A DNA stretch of 64,000 nt. Origin: Paralvinella palmiformis (taxonomy: Eukaryota > Annelida > Polychaeta > Terebellida > Alvinellidae). The translations under genes and the position numbers were made by a program. This document shows positions 1 to 9,614 of the stretch, piece after piece; the first letter of the stretch is position 1; each line of letters starts with the position of its first letter. Where the stretch lies: positions 186,001-250,000 of the forward strand of contig JAODUP010000115.1 of NCBI GenBank assembly GCA_025642065.1, in the 5' to 3' direction. The notes below the pieces were generated by a model. The model did not search any database. It was not told where the DNA came from and worked only from the letters and a program-made list of their open reading frames with translations.

Positions 1-1914
1 ACCAGACTAATATTTAAACTCCCCAGACCAAAAAATATCTTCGGGTTTACAAAAGTCAGATCAAGTGTCGACCCAATTCTACATTTAGTAAATTTAATCA
101 CCAACAGAAGAAGAAAAAAATACGGTCCGGCACAGTCTACACTGCCTTTCTGGATCTAGACAAAGCCTTTGAAAGGGCTAACCACATCGTCATCTTAGAC
201 GCATTAATCTCCCTGGGTATCAAGGGAAGAATAATATAGTGGGTATAAGACTTCCTAGACAATAGAGAAATTCAAGTTACATTTCAAGGGTAAAATCTGA
301 CTCACACCAACTCACTACAGGCTCCACACAGGGCTCCGCCCTCTCACCTATACTATTTAACGCCCTAATTACAGTACTAATCTCCATATCATTACCCCCA
401 TGTGTCGACATCCTGGCTTATGCCGACGACATAGCCATTATTTCACACGGCCCAAGGCCGGCCAAAAAACTACAAACCGCCTTCGACACAACAGCATCTA
501 AAGCCAATGACTTAGGTCTAAAGTTCTCCCCCGCCAAAACTAAAATAATTGCCTTCAACACCAATTCAAAACAACATAACACCTTCCATATAGGCAAACA
601 AGACATTGAAATAGTCAAACAATACAAATACGTCATAGACAACCACCTCAATTTCAACAAACACGCACTACAAACAAAACAAAAAATCTAATCTCGACTA
701 AACATAATAAAAATTATTTCTAATGTTAAAGTAGGAATAAACACAAACAATCTTATTAATCTTTATAAAGCCATAATTCAATCCATACTTCTTTATGGGG
801 CCCCAATCTACCTACTTGCATCTAAAACAGCAATTAAACACATAGAAATAGCACAAAGAACCGCACTTAAATATGTCTAAGGACTCCCCCCCTACTGCCC
901 CCTCTGCCCTTATCAGCAGAGAATCCGGCATCCCCCCTATTGCCCATCTCATTAGAGGAGACACAGCCAAATACATATTAAGAACAGCGACAAAACCGGA
1001 CCCAGTGCAAATCACATCTAAAATACAAGAAAGCTTACACAAAGACCCCAGAGCACACATTAATAAAAGCTGGGGCATGAAAGCAGCTGCTATTCAAAGG
1101 GACATGAGAATTCCAGCAATCCACCCTCCGCATGCCACAGAAACTGCTCCATGACGCGACTGCCCATTGACCATCATTATCGTAAACAAAAAATCAAAAA
1201 CCCAAGACCCACAGGGGCATTCACTGAGGCTTCGGACAGGATAACTTCCCTGAACAGAGACCAGGCAGCAATAAATATCTACACAGATGCCAGTGTCCGC
1301 CAGGATGGAAATCTGCCTGGGCCTGTTTTGTGGAGGGAACACTCCGAAATCCCTGTGGAAGACTCCCCGACCACACACCAATCACTCTAGCAGAACTTCA
1401 CGCCATACACGCCGCCCTCGCATGGCGGGAGGCACAAGACAGACACAAAGACACAATCATACACTCAGACTCGATGGCAGCCATCAAAATCCTGGCACAA
1501 ACAAAAACACGAACATATCCAGAAATCACAACGAAAATTATTAACTCCGCCTCTGCATTAAGCCAACGTGGCAGTCTAATCACTCTACATTGGGTTCCCA
1601 GCCACACAAATATCGAGGGTAATGAACGAGCCGACGTTCTGGCCAACGAAGCCACTAACCTAACCAACATCCTACACACAGAACAGACACCAGGTGCCTA
1701 CAAACACATGATAACAGAATATCTTCACAAAGAAATAACACCAAATCAAGACACAGCCAAATTAAGTACCTGGTACAATAAAACCATTGTTCCCGGCATT
1801 CACATCATAAATAACAGAATAGCAGACGTACACATACGCAGCCATCAAAATCCTTGCACAAACAAAAACACGAACATATCCAGAAATCACAACGAAAATT
1901 GGTGGGGACTTTGA
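1..1914 (+). mobile_element. Non-LTR retrotransposon fragment: reverse transcriptase and RNase H (I-superfamily-like)
   Basis: The RT domain shows FLDLDKAFE near 150-172, a GSTQGSALSPILFN block near 320-360 and the catalytic YADDIAI near 420-438. A C-terminal region follows to about 890. From about 1,280 an RNase H domain follows with IYTDAS, LAELHAI, HSDSMAAI and NERADVLA, i.e. the D-E-D-D catalytic set. RT plus a C-terminal RNase H points to the I/R1/Nimb/Ingi group of LINEs. It is broken: stops at about 237, 249, 688 and 878, frame changes near 125 and near 1,310, and the 5' part lies left of the window. An RNase H segment of 63 bp is repeated at the end. It is a dead copy. Confidence 0.5.
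1477..1900 (+). repeat. 63-bp direct duplication inside the RNase H segment
   Basis: Positions 1,477-1,539 and 1,838-1,900 are identical except for one base (GG versus TG). The first copy encodes the MAAIKIL part of the RNase H domain. The second lies out of its normal place just before the junction with the inverted fragment. Confidence 0.5.
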
Positions 1915-2782
1915 GGATCATTTAATAGTATAGCTTCACAGTCACTTATTTGTTGTTGTAAATGTTGTCTTGGGCTGGTGTTTTTGGGCCCCATGTTGTA
2001 GTATTGGCGTTAAGATCGTCTGTTATTAAGTAATGTTTATATGTATTAGTTGCTTGTTGTATATCATATAGGTGGTTAGGGGAGACGTATGTATTAATTA
2101 ATTGGAAGGGACCGCTTTTAAAGCCGGTTATTTCAGTGGTGATTGGGGAGTTAATTGGGGGGGGGGGCGTGTTGTGTGTTATGTTATTAAGTATTGCAGT
2201 TATATGAGTCCTCTGGATACAGTATCTGAATTCTTTGTGTGAGGACTGTGGTAGATAGTGTATCCGGGAATTTTTATTGAATATTTAGTGTTTGTAAGCG
2301 TTTCTTGTTGTAATAATATGTCTTCGTTGGCTGCAATTAGGATATTTTTGTTGCAGTGAAACCCTCGGATGTTCCAGGAGATGATGTTGAGATCTCTCCC
2401 GAGCTGTCCTTCGCTTTCACTGGTGTGTGTTGTTTTGTGGGTGTTGGTCTTGTTTGTGCAGTTGTTTTGGCTGACCCCAGCGCCACTTCCAGGATCGAGT
2501 CCAATACCTGGATCGATCCGACCTCTTCCTGGACCTTGGTTATGTCCTTCTCTGCCTTTGACAGCAGGTCTTTGGGCAGTCTCTGGATCAGATCCTGGAC
2601 GCTGCGCATTGCCATGAAATTGACTGCATATGGCCGAGTATGGCCGTGAGTGTTGCTGTGGTGGGGTCTGTCTGTGTTGTTGTTGGTGTCTTAGTTGTTT
2701 GTATTGGTGTTGTCTGTTGTTGTATGTGAGTTTTTTTTAATGTAGTGCCGGCGCTATTTGGATCAATACTAAAGAGGTTCAT
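1905..2782 (-). mobile_element. Non-LTR retrotransposon fragment: end of ORF1-like region and APE-type endonuclease
   Basis: On the - strand, SWNIRGF (near 2,380) opens an exonuclease-endonuclease-phosphatase domain. It continues with LQQET (catalytic Glu, near 2,300), IPGYTIYH, and a LITDDLNANTTTWG block (near 2,000; the usual form is GDFNAH..WG). Upstream, 2,337-2,615 encodes a polar segment starting MAMRSVQDLIQ in a different frame that overlaps the endonuclease start. A Thr/Gln-rich piece lies at 2,588-2,782. These look like the tail of ORF1 overlapping ORF2, or a frameshift. There is a frame break near 2,200 next to a run of G. The fragment stops where it meets the + strand RNase H copy, so this is two converging truncated copies and not one element. 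Confidence 0.5.
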
Positions 2783-3088
2783 ATATTAAGCAGTTAAGTC
2801 CGGATTAATTCCACAGGCATAACTTCTATATTCCCTATATCAGGTACCACGGAATATAAACAGATAATATTTCCCCTTTAAATTGAAAAATACGTTTAGT
2901 TATAGAGTGTGTTGAGGTTGGAATCATGTACTCATAAATAAGACCTTTGTCGTCAAAACCTAATTTTATTTCTAGTAGGCTGAAAATTGACATAATATTA
3001 GGCTCATTAGCAAGAAATACAAATACTGGAAATTTCCAACACTCAACGACTGTGATTTAATATTTCACGGCCTCTTTTTTGCATATGG
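2762..3088 (+). repeat. Dispersed repeat, copy 1 (~320 bp)
   Basis: Nearly identical to 8,380-8,725 in the same orientation, from ATCAATACT to TTTTTTGCATATGG. No coding content. The edges do not show clear terminal inverted repeats. The family is unknown to me and may be a non-autonomous element. Confidence 0.5.
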
Positions 3089-3371
3089 CAGATTAACTGT
3101 CCGTGGTGAACACATCGCAGTTTCTGCTGTCCGTCTATTTAGCACAATAACTGGTCATCGTAAACAACCTACAAACACGGGAATGGCCAATATACACCAG
3201 GCCATAAGTGGGAAAATAACTTGAGCACTTATCAATGCTTTATTTGGCCATACATCTAATATATAAAATAACATTGGTTAGTAATAGGTGGTAAACAAAG
3301 CACGCTTAGAGTTGATACATCTAATATGAAAAAGTCTATAAACATGGTTTAAAATCTGCTTCCAACTTTAA

Positions 3372-3802
3372 TGACACCTAAAGTACAGGTCTCTGGAGAA
3401 TTCCTGTTGGTTTCTTAATTTCTACAACTCGAACAAAACCCTTTGTGCCCGTTATCACACTAAGGACGTTGACCATTGTCCAGGCATTATGTGGATTGTA
3501 TATCACTAGAAGTAGAACAATATCACCAAGTTCTACATTCCGCCGAGGTCTAAGCCACTTGTGCCGTTCTTATAACAGGCACAGGTATTCACGTTTCCAC
3601 CTTTTCCAGAAGGTATCTGTCAGATATTGCACTTGACACCATCTCCGACGAACACATACTTATCCGACTTGTTGAACACATATAATTTCTGCTGTGTACG
3701 AAGTGTAAGTAATTGGTTAGGTGTAAGAGCGTCAAGGTCGTTACGGTCATCCGACATTAATGATATTGGGCGATCATTAAGAATACTCTCCACTTCACAC
3801 AT
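3372..3802 (-). pseudogene. BEL/Pao integrase end and DUF5641-like C-terminus remnant
   Basis: MCEVESILNDRPISL (3,802-3,755), LTPNQLLTLRT (about 3,720), then WKREYLCLL-ERHKWL (3,600-3,555) and LGDIVLLL-YNPHNAW (3,530-3,480) match the integrase exit and DUF5641 of Pao. A stop lies inside the middle block and a frame change near 3,640. This segment continues the integrase reading frame that breaks off at 5,238, which proves the intervening stretch is an insertion. Confidence 0.5.
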
Positions 3803-5237
3803 TAGTGTCGATTACATGATCTGAAGTAATCGTGATCGCCATTTCCAGATGCACCGTAATCGCAATCGATTACATTGTAAATGTAATCATAATCAGCGAT
3901 TACTTTCATGATTACCCAAGATATTTCATTATGTGTAAGGCAAAAAAGGTAACAATAGAACTGATTTGCCCATTGACGTACTGCTCTCATATTTATAAAC
4001 ATGATGGTTTGTCGGTTTATTTGTTCTATGAATATGAAAGGAAATGTGTTGAAACACTGCTTCAGATGTTGCCGCTATTATAAGTCATATAAACAGGCAT
4101 TCTAGATTAACTCGTGTTGTTTTCACACGGTTAAACCCGAGCTAGTCAAACAGCCACGAATGGTTTGGTTTTGTTGTTCGGGGAGAATCCCCAGGCTGTC
4201 GCTTAATCAGCACAGCCTCTATGTTGGAGTGGTTGAAAACCTCCTCCCCCACCACTCACAGAGGAGCAGTACGGAAAGATGGAGCCGAAATACCCTGAGG
4301 GTGGTCACTGCCAGAGTGTTTTACGTCCTCAGGGGGTTTTTAACGTCCCCCTTTATTTTAAATAATTCAGTGGAGACGGCAGCGCCATTTAACGTGGTCA
4401 ACCACCCACGATGTAGTGAGCCGAGAAATTAATCCCTGGAAAAGTGCCGGGTGCTTAACCGCTAGGCCACCAGAGCTCACTGAATCTTGCATGGCTTCTT
4501 TGTTAACACCGTCGTTTAACTACAGCTCCAAAATGACCCTGATTGGCCAGCGATCGGATGACGAACAGCCAATTAAGTTAACGCATACGACAGTAAACAT
4601 AAACAACCCTACCTGTTGGCCCCCGGTCGACACACGGGATTACAAACATGGGCATTAGACGGATATCAAATGTCGAAGTACGGAGTTGGGAGTTGGACGA
4701 GTTATAGAAGAAAATGCAATTTTAAAGCATAGCAATAATTTTAAGCTGAAAAAGAGTCGATTTGCTAATTATCCTATATATTACATAGACCTTACCTGGT
4801 TATAGTCATGCCACACATAATGCATTTAGTTACTAAATATATATTTCCTAAATATTCAAACAATTCCGTTTACATGTAAGATAACATATTTAAATGGAAT
4901 AGTAGTGCTTTAATGTCCTTATGAAAATTAGATGCTTATCTACACCTTAAATCAGCCCAGCTCTGATCTTATTGTCAAGGTAAACAACCACCACTATTTT
5001 ATATGTAACTATACATTTAGTGGTTTAATTCGCGCTATTATACATGTAACTGGATGAATATTGATGAACAATCACATTCCATATTTGTGTGTTATACATT
5101 GTGATCACGATTGTAATCATGATTAGTTTACAATGTAATCGTAATCGATTTACATTCAGAATGGATGTAATCGTAGTATTCTCAAGTAATCGTAATTGTA
5201 ATCGATTACCTTGGTTCTGTGATCGCCTCCAACCCTG
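3803..5237. mobile_element. hAT-like non-autonomous DNA transposon inside the Pao integrase
   Basis: Both ends are rich in copies of GTAATCGTAATCGATTAC-type motifs in inverted orientation (3,808-3,910 and 5,100-5,215). The right end read inward starts CAGGGTTGGAGGCGATCAC, a typical hAT terminus. The left end (TAGTGTCGATTAC) is more decayed. The insert interrupts the Pao integrase between DDEGLQ and MCEVES. I could not find a matching 8-bp target duplication and see no transposase, so the hAT assignment is an inference. It also carries a tRNA-like sequence near 4,420-4,485. Confidence 0.5.
4230..4490 (-). mobile_element. Possible tRNA-derived SINE within the hAT-like insert
   Basis: The - strand at 4,485-4,450 reads GGTGGCCTAGCGGTTAAGC, a good A-box-like tRNA start. 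A weak B-box-like stretch (GGGATTAATTTC) follows about 20 bases on. The downstream part has no recognised core. Boundaries are guesses. Confidence 0.5.
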
Positions 5238-5830
5238 CTGCAGACCTTCGTCATCAAAATAATCTGTTCGTGGCCATTCTGATCATCCGCTCCCACACTC
5301 CACCGAAATGAGAAGGGTTGAAGTTCAACTCAATGTTGTGATGATGATTAAGAGTCTTTGCTATTTTGGATTGCTGCCATAGTTCAATGCTTTCGCTGAG
5401 GTCACGTTCTGCCCCAACAAGGTTAGTTCCGTTGTTAATGCCACGACGCGCCATGAATCGACGTATAGCATTGATGCATGAGTTATTATCCAATTAAAAG
5501 GCAAGTTCGAGATCAATTGCTGTTGTTGCGTAACAACTAAACACGATTCCTTATCTTTTCGCAACAAATCGGCCACGTTTTACTTGTATTGGCCTAAAAT
5601 AGTCCACGCCCACGTGAGTGAAAGGAGGCTTATCGTGGACTACGCGTTTCTCAGGTAGATCGGCCATCTTCTGTCCACATTCTTTGGGCCTGTATTTTCT
5701 ACAGTTGACACATCTTGATAAGAACTCCAGCCTTAAGAATCCAGTATGACTTTCTAAGCTCAGCTAACATAGCGTTACGTCCGATATGACCAACTCTTCT
5801 ATCAATATCGAACAAGATCAACATTGACAG
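5238..5830 (-). pseudogene. BEL/Pao integrase (zinc-binding and core) remnant
   Basis: RRVGHIGRNAMLAELRKSYWI (5,815-5,740) matches the H2C2 zinc-binding start. FTHVGVDYF (5,620-5,595) carries the first catalytic Asp. MDNNSCINAIRRF and FNPSHFGGVWERMIR (5,493-5,290) are the end of the core. A DDEGLQ block at about 5,250 is cut at 5,237 by the hAT-like insert. The core is frame-shifted around 5,500. Confidence 0.5.
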
Positions 5831-6159
5831 AGGAGACCTTTGTGGAATGATCATTTGGTGCTTTGCATCATATCAAAAATATGAAGGCCGCAAAAGGATT
5901 CAGGTTGTACAGCGAGCTTGAAGATTTCACACCACATGCATCAGGAGTTTACCAAATCCAGACGTTCTGCAGAAAATACTCTCCCTCGCGACTGTGGCTT
6001 CTGCCCGGATAATCATTGCAACAGGTAAGTAATTATTATTCACCAATATAGGTTTTGGCAACTCTTGAGTTGTTTCATCTTCTGCCTGATAAGCCCTCTG
6101 ACTTCCAAAATATATGTTCTGATCCCTTTAACTGCATCTTGTAGGGTTTCCACTATGTA

Positions 6160-7253
6160 TCCTAGCTATGAATCAAACATTTTCAAGTTCCATGCAGTTA
6201 TTCTTTTAACTCTCAGCCAAATTGAACTGCATTGTAACAACTGTTCTATCAGACTGCTTGATTGCATCACAACTCCGGTTTTCACTGATGGTTTCACCTC
6301 TGGGTCCTTCTCAGGGAACACTATCAAGCCATCAGGCGGCTCTGGCCATTCAGTCATTGGGCGACAGAGAAAGCTAGGACCATGTAGCCATTGCTTGGCT
6401 TGATGAAGACCCCCTACACGCGATCCTCTTTGTGCAATGTCCGCAGGATTCATCTCAGTGTGATGCATCTCCACTGATTCAAACGTGTGCTATTCAAACG
6501 ATATCATCTTGCCAACAAACGTATGGAACCTTGTTGTCTAACTAGCAATGTAATGCATGACTGACATACTTTCTGTCCAAAATACAAGTTTGGCATTTAA
6601 GTCTAGCATTCCGGTAATATTCTGACTTAAACAGACCGCTACCACTGCTGTTGTAATCTCCATTCTTGGAATTGTGATAGTTTTTAATGAAGCAACTCTG
6701 GACCTACTGAATAACAATGCACAATGTATCTTGTCAATTGTAATTTTAGATCTGATGTATCAAGCAACACCATAGCCGAGTTCACTGGCGTCACAAAAGT
6801 GGTGCGACTGTACATATTCAATATGTCCAAAGTTTTGTGGCTTCCTACATCTTGAAATTCTAATATTTTCTAATTCTGGAAGTTGTCTGAACCACTGATT
6901 CCACTTATCTAGGTCACTTCCAGATAATTCTGTATCCCAGTCAGCTCCTTTACAACACAGATCCTGTTGTAACAATTTTAATGATAACACAAATGGTGAT
7001 ACTAAACCCATTAGGTCATAAAGTGAGCTGACCACTGACAGAACTCTTCTCCTGATGGGCTTCATGTCATGTGTGACTATTTGTAATCCTAATGTGTATG
7101 ATTCAATATCCCAGCTTACACCTAGGACCCGCTCTACTGGGAACGTATCTAAGTCAATGTTCTTCATATATGTTGATCTTTCTTATATTGGGATCCATTC
7201 TAGCACATTACTGCTATTTGTTACCCATTTGGTCAGACGAAAACCACCCAACT
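6160..7253 (-). pseudogene. BEL/Pao A17-type RT C-terminus and RNase H remnant
   Basis: After LTKWVTNSSNVLEWIP (7,240-7,190) the - strand encodes FPVERVLGVSWD, RRRVLSVVSSLYDLMGLVSPF, and HHFCDASELGYG at 7,167-6,760, all Pao hallmarks. The DAS carries the first RNase H aspartate. Farther on, SRVASLKTITIPRMEI (about 6,690-6,650), VFWTES (6,590) and the 6,474-6,370 stretch NPADIAQRGS...GPSFL complete the RNase H region. Single-base frame changes and stops occur near 6,757, 6,530 and 6,500. Confidence 0.5.
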
Positions 7254-7391
7254 GATAGGCTAAATGGGCCTGCAAAGGTAATGAAGCGTATTCAAAGACG
7301 AAACACCCTTCAGATATGCCCACGACGAGATTCGAACTCAGATGGTAGTGATAAGCGGTCCAACGCGCTAACAACTTGACCACGGAGGCTC
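7254..7391 (-). mobile_element. tRNA-derived SINE inserted in Pao RT, with target duplication
   Basis: The - strand begins with a tRNA-like head, TGGTCAAGTTGTTAGC (A box) and GAGTTCGAATCTC (B box). A conserved GAAGGGTGTTTCGTC core and a short tail follow. The 10-bp CCACCCAACT occurs at both edges (7,244-7,253 and 7,392-7,401), a clear target-site duplication. The Pao reading frame is whole again once the SINE and one duplicate are ignored. Same family as the copies at 13.6, 28.3, 28.5 and 36.7 kb. Confidence 0.5.
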
Positions 7392-7740
7392 CCACCCAAC
7401 TCATAAAAAACTGATGTCATAACCCAACTTAATGGCTTTATCTTCTGTTGGAAGAGAGCATAAAAATTCAGCAACGTAGAAATGTGTCTTCATCATCTTG
7501 CAGACGATTGGGTCAAAGTATTCTTTGTTGTCTTCTGCAGTTTGGTGTAGTATATAGTGTGTACAGCTAGGAGGCGATGCTGCCCCAAACAGGTGAACAA
7601 CCATTCTGTAGACTACTGGATCTTATTGCAAATCACCATTAGGCCACCAATAGAATCAAAGACAATCACGATCCTCCTTTGCTACTTTCACCTAATAACA
7701 AACTATTTTCGATATCTCGCAATTTATTTCAGATTATCGG
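7392..7740 (-). pseudogene. BEL/Pao reverse transcriptase palm remnant
   Basis: The frame shows FYWWPNGDLQ, then MVVHLFGAASPPSC, TAEDNKE and FYVAEFL (near 7,485). The family has YVDD at the last site, so both metal-binding aspartates are gone. A DIE block typical of the strand before it is seen near 7,710 in another frame. Upstream of about 7,740 I no longer follow the family. The downstream continuation (LGGFRLTKWVTNS) resumes at 7,250 beyond the SINE. Confidence 0.5.
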
Positions 7741-8093
7741 AGTACTGCAACACTCAAAGGACTGTACAGCATTCTCACAGTCTGTGAGGAAAACCGCAAT
7801 TCGATCCAACTCCTTTGGACTATATCTGGCCTAATAGGTGCTCACGGTAAGGCTTGGATAATAAACGCATTTACTATTATCTCCTGATCACCATTTTTTT
7901 CATTTAAATGTTTCAAAATATGATAACCTAACGACAATCATCTGGGCATCACTGCTCGAGATAATTCAAGCACTCTTCATGACTATCATAGTTAGCAATG
8001 TCTTTGCTTCGAAACTGTCTCATGAATCTGTGATAGCGAAGTGAGTTATTGCTAATGAGCCCAATATTATGTACATATTAGAAATAAAAGGAG

Positions 8094-8161
8094 GTATTGA
8101 CGACAAAAGTTTTCTTATTTATGAGTAGATTGAAGATTGACATAATATTAGGCTCATTAGC
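8094..8161 (+). repeat. Partial third copy of the 320-bp dispersed repeat
   Basis: The stretch with GACGACAAAAG...GATTGAAGATTGACATAATATTAGGCTCATTAGCGA matches the middle of the copies at 2,950-3,010 and 8,565-8,630. It runs into an AT array at 8,163. Confidence 0.5.
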
Positions 8162-8162
8162 G

Positions 8163-8178
8163 ATATATATATATATAT

Positions 8179-8226
<48 letters not shown>
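8163..8226. repeat. (AT)n microsatellite
   Basis: About 30 AT units with one AAAAT interruption, directly attached to the partial dispersed repeat. Confidence 0.5.
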
Positions 8227-8230
<4 letters not shown>

Positions 8231-8379
8231 ATATCGCGGAAGATGACTTCTAGAAAACGGATTTGAATTTTTGAACGACACAGCTTAACTCATCTATGAA
8301 TGTCAAATTTAATAATCATACAAATTTCTTGGTTTTGATATTGACGAGCAATTATCCTAGAAAATACCATTTAGCTCAT

Positions 8380-8725
8380 ATCAATACTGAAGAGGGTCAT
8401 ATATTAAGCAGTTAAGTCCGGATTAATTCCACAGGCATAACTTCTATATTCCCTATATCAGGTACCACGGAATATAAACAGATAATATTTCCCCTTTAAA
8501 TTGAAAAATACGTTTAGTTATAGAGTGTGTTGAGGTTGGAATCATGTACTCATAAATAAGACCTTTGTCGTCAAAACCTCATTTTATTTCTAGTAGGCTG
8601 AAGATTGACATAATATTAGGCTCATTAGCAAGAAATACAAATACTGGAAATTTCCAACACTCAACAACGGTCATTTAACAACAAATTGATGATTGATGTT
8701 TCACGGCCTCTTTTTTTGCATATGG
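8380..8725 (+). repeat. Dispersed repeat, copy 2 (~340 bp)
   Basis: Matches 2,762-3,088 base for base over most of its length, with a few substitutions and a short extra segment near 8,680-8,695. It ends where the CR1-like LINE remnant begins. Confidence 0.5.
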
Positions 8726-9440
8726 TGAACAATCAATTCGGTCTTATCCTTATTCAATTTTATCATGTTGATGTTAGTCCAAATACTTATGTCTTCAAGA
8801 TAAGCTTTGGGCATAATTGAAGATGAAATACATCCCATTTATCACATGGCCTTAGTCGTGTAGACTTGAGTATCATTGGCATAACAATTATATTTAATGT
8901 TATGCCATTTAATGATTTCACCAACTAGCACATATAGTAAATCTTGGGTTCTAAAACGGATCCCTGTGGTATACCAAATTTACGACTTACATTAATTTTG
9001 GTGATGTTTTATCCGTAACTGAAACACACGACTTTAAGTTTATGCCTTTGTTCGAAACTAAGGGAAACTTCTAACTGCTTCAGTAGTATCGGGTGATCCA
9101 ATATATCAAAGGCTGCAGATAAATCAAGCATAATTAATGCAGTCATGGATCCTTCATCAACAACCTCAGAAATGTCACTGTCCACTTTCAAGAGAGCAGT
9201 TTCTTGTTGAATAACCTCTATGATAAACAGACTGATAGTTGTCATTGAGATCATTGTACTCGGTGTGTTCTTCTATACGTCTCACTACTACCTTTTCAAT
9301 AAGTTTAGAGATGAAGGGAAGGTTAGAAATAGGATGTTAATTCTTCATATCTTCCTTATCCAACCCATATCTCTTAAGCAGCGGGATTATGGTGGCTCGT
9401 CTCCTCTGAATTTTCTTAGTAGATTTAATCATTGACTTGA
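8726..9440 (-). mobile_element. CR1/L2-group LINE reverse transcriptase remnant
   Basis: The - strand reads RRATIIPLLKRYGLD (9,400), PISNLPFISKLIEKVV (9,340-9,290), STR-CSLE/TALLKV (9,200), MTALIMLDLSAAFDILDHP (9,150-9,090), and then FGIPQGSVLEP (8,980-8,945). The YxDD block is decayed (VMPMI near 8,885) and a NLNKDKTELI tail follows near 8,740. Stops and shifts break it into at least four pieces. It is a 5'- and 3'-truncated dead copy. Confidence 0.5.
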
Positions 9441-9546
9441 AAGATAACTCTGACCGAACATGGCCGCCGATTTAATGGCAAAAATGTGCTAACTTCCTGC
9501 CGGGGCAAAAAGAACGCAGACTGCAAAATCAGGTTTATAAACGTGG

Positions 9547-9614
9547 TGAATTATTGTTGTATCGATGGTTGCATAAGCTGTGGGCGTGGAAGTAATACAA
9601 AAGGAATATCTTTT
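9547..9614 (+). CDS. THAP zinc-finger domain, first exon (gene, transposon-derived exon or relic)
   Basis: The frame VNYCCIDGCISCGRGSN, then TKGISFHR, is the opening of a THAP C2CH DNA-binding domain (consensus CC-GC-N-...-SFHRFP), with the two Cys pairs in place. It stops exactly at a GTAAGT donor. That is where the first exon of THAP1-like genes is split. The codon before VNYCC is GTG rather than ATG (AACGTGGTGAAT). The start may be lost, or coding may begin further upstream, where the frame stays open for at least 75 bases. I could not find the second exon (the expected FP...W and C-x2-H). THAP domains occur in host genes and in P-element-like transposons, so the origin is open. Confidence 0.5.

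Larger units (their letters stand above)
3372..7740 (-). mobile_element. BEL/Pao LTR retrotransposon, 5'-truncated and interrupted twice
   Basis: Read on the - strand, the window shows in order: reverse transcriptase with a WWPNGDL motif (about 7,635), A17/Pao-type RT-RNase H (7,170-6,760), an NPADIAQRG block (about 6,440), a zinc-binding integrase start (about 5,800-5,680), the integrase core (5,620-5,250), and a DUF5641-like C-terminus (3,640-3,420). This order is diagnostic of Pao. It lacks visible gag, protease and LTRs. Two insertions split it: about 3,803-5,237 and 7,254-7,391. Many stops and frameshifts are present and the RT active-site YVDD is replaced by YVAE, so it is inactive. Confidence 0.5.

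Noticed and set aside
1094..1381. 95-residue antisense ORF over the RNase H
   Set aside because: Shadow of the RNase H reading frame on the + strand.
7254..7391. Possible tRNA gene
   Set aside because: A and B boxes are present but no cloverleaf pairing or intact anticodon stem is visible; target duplication shows a SINE. The same applies to the other tRNA-like heads.
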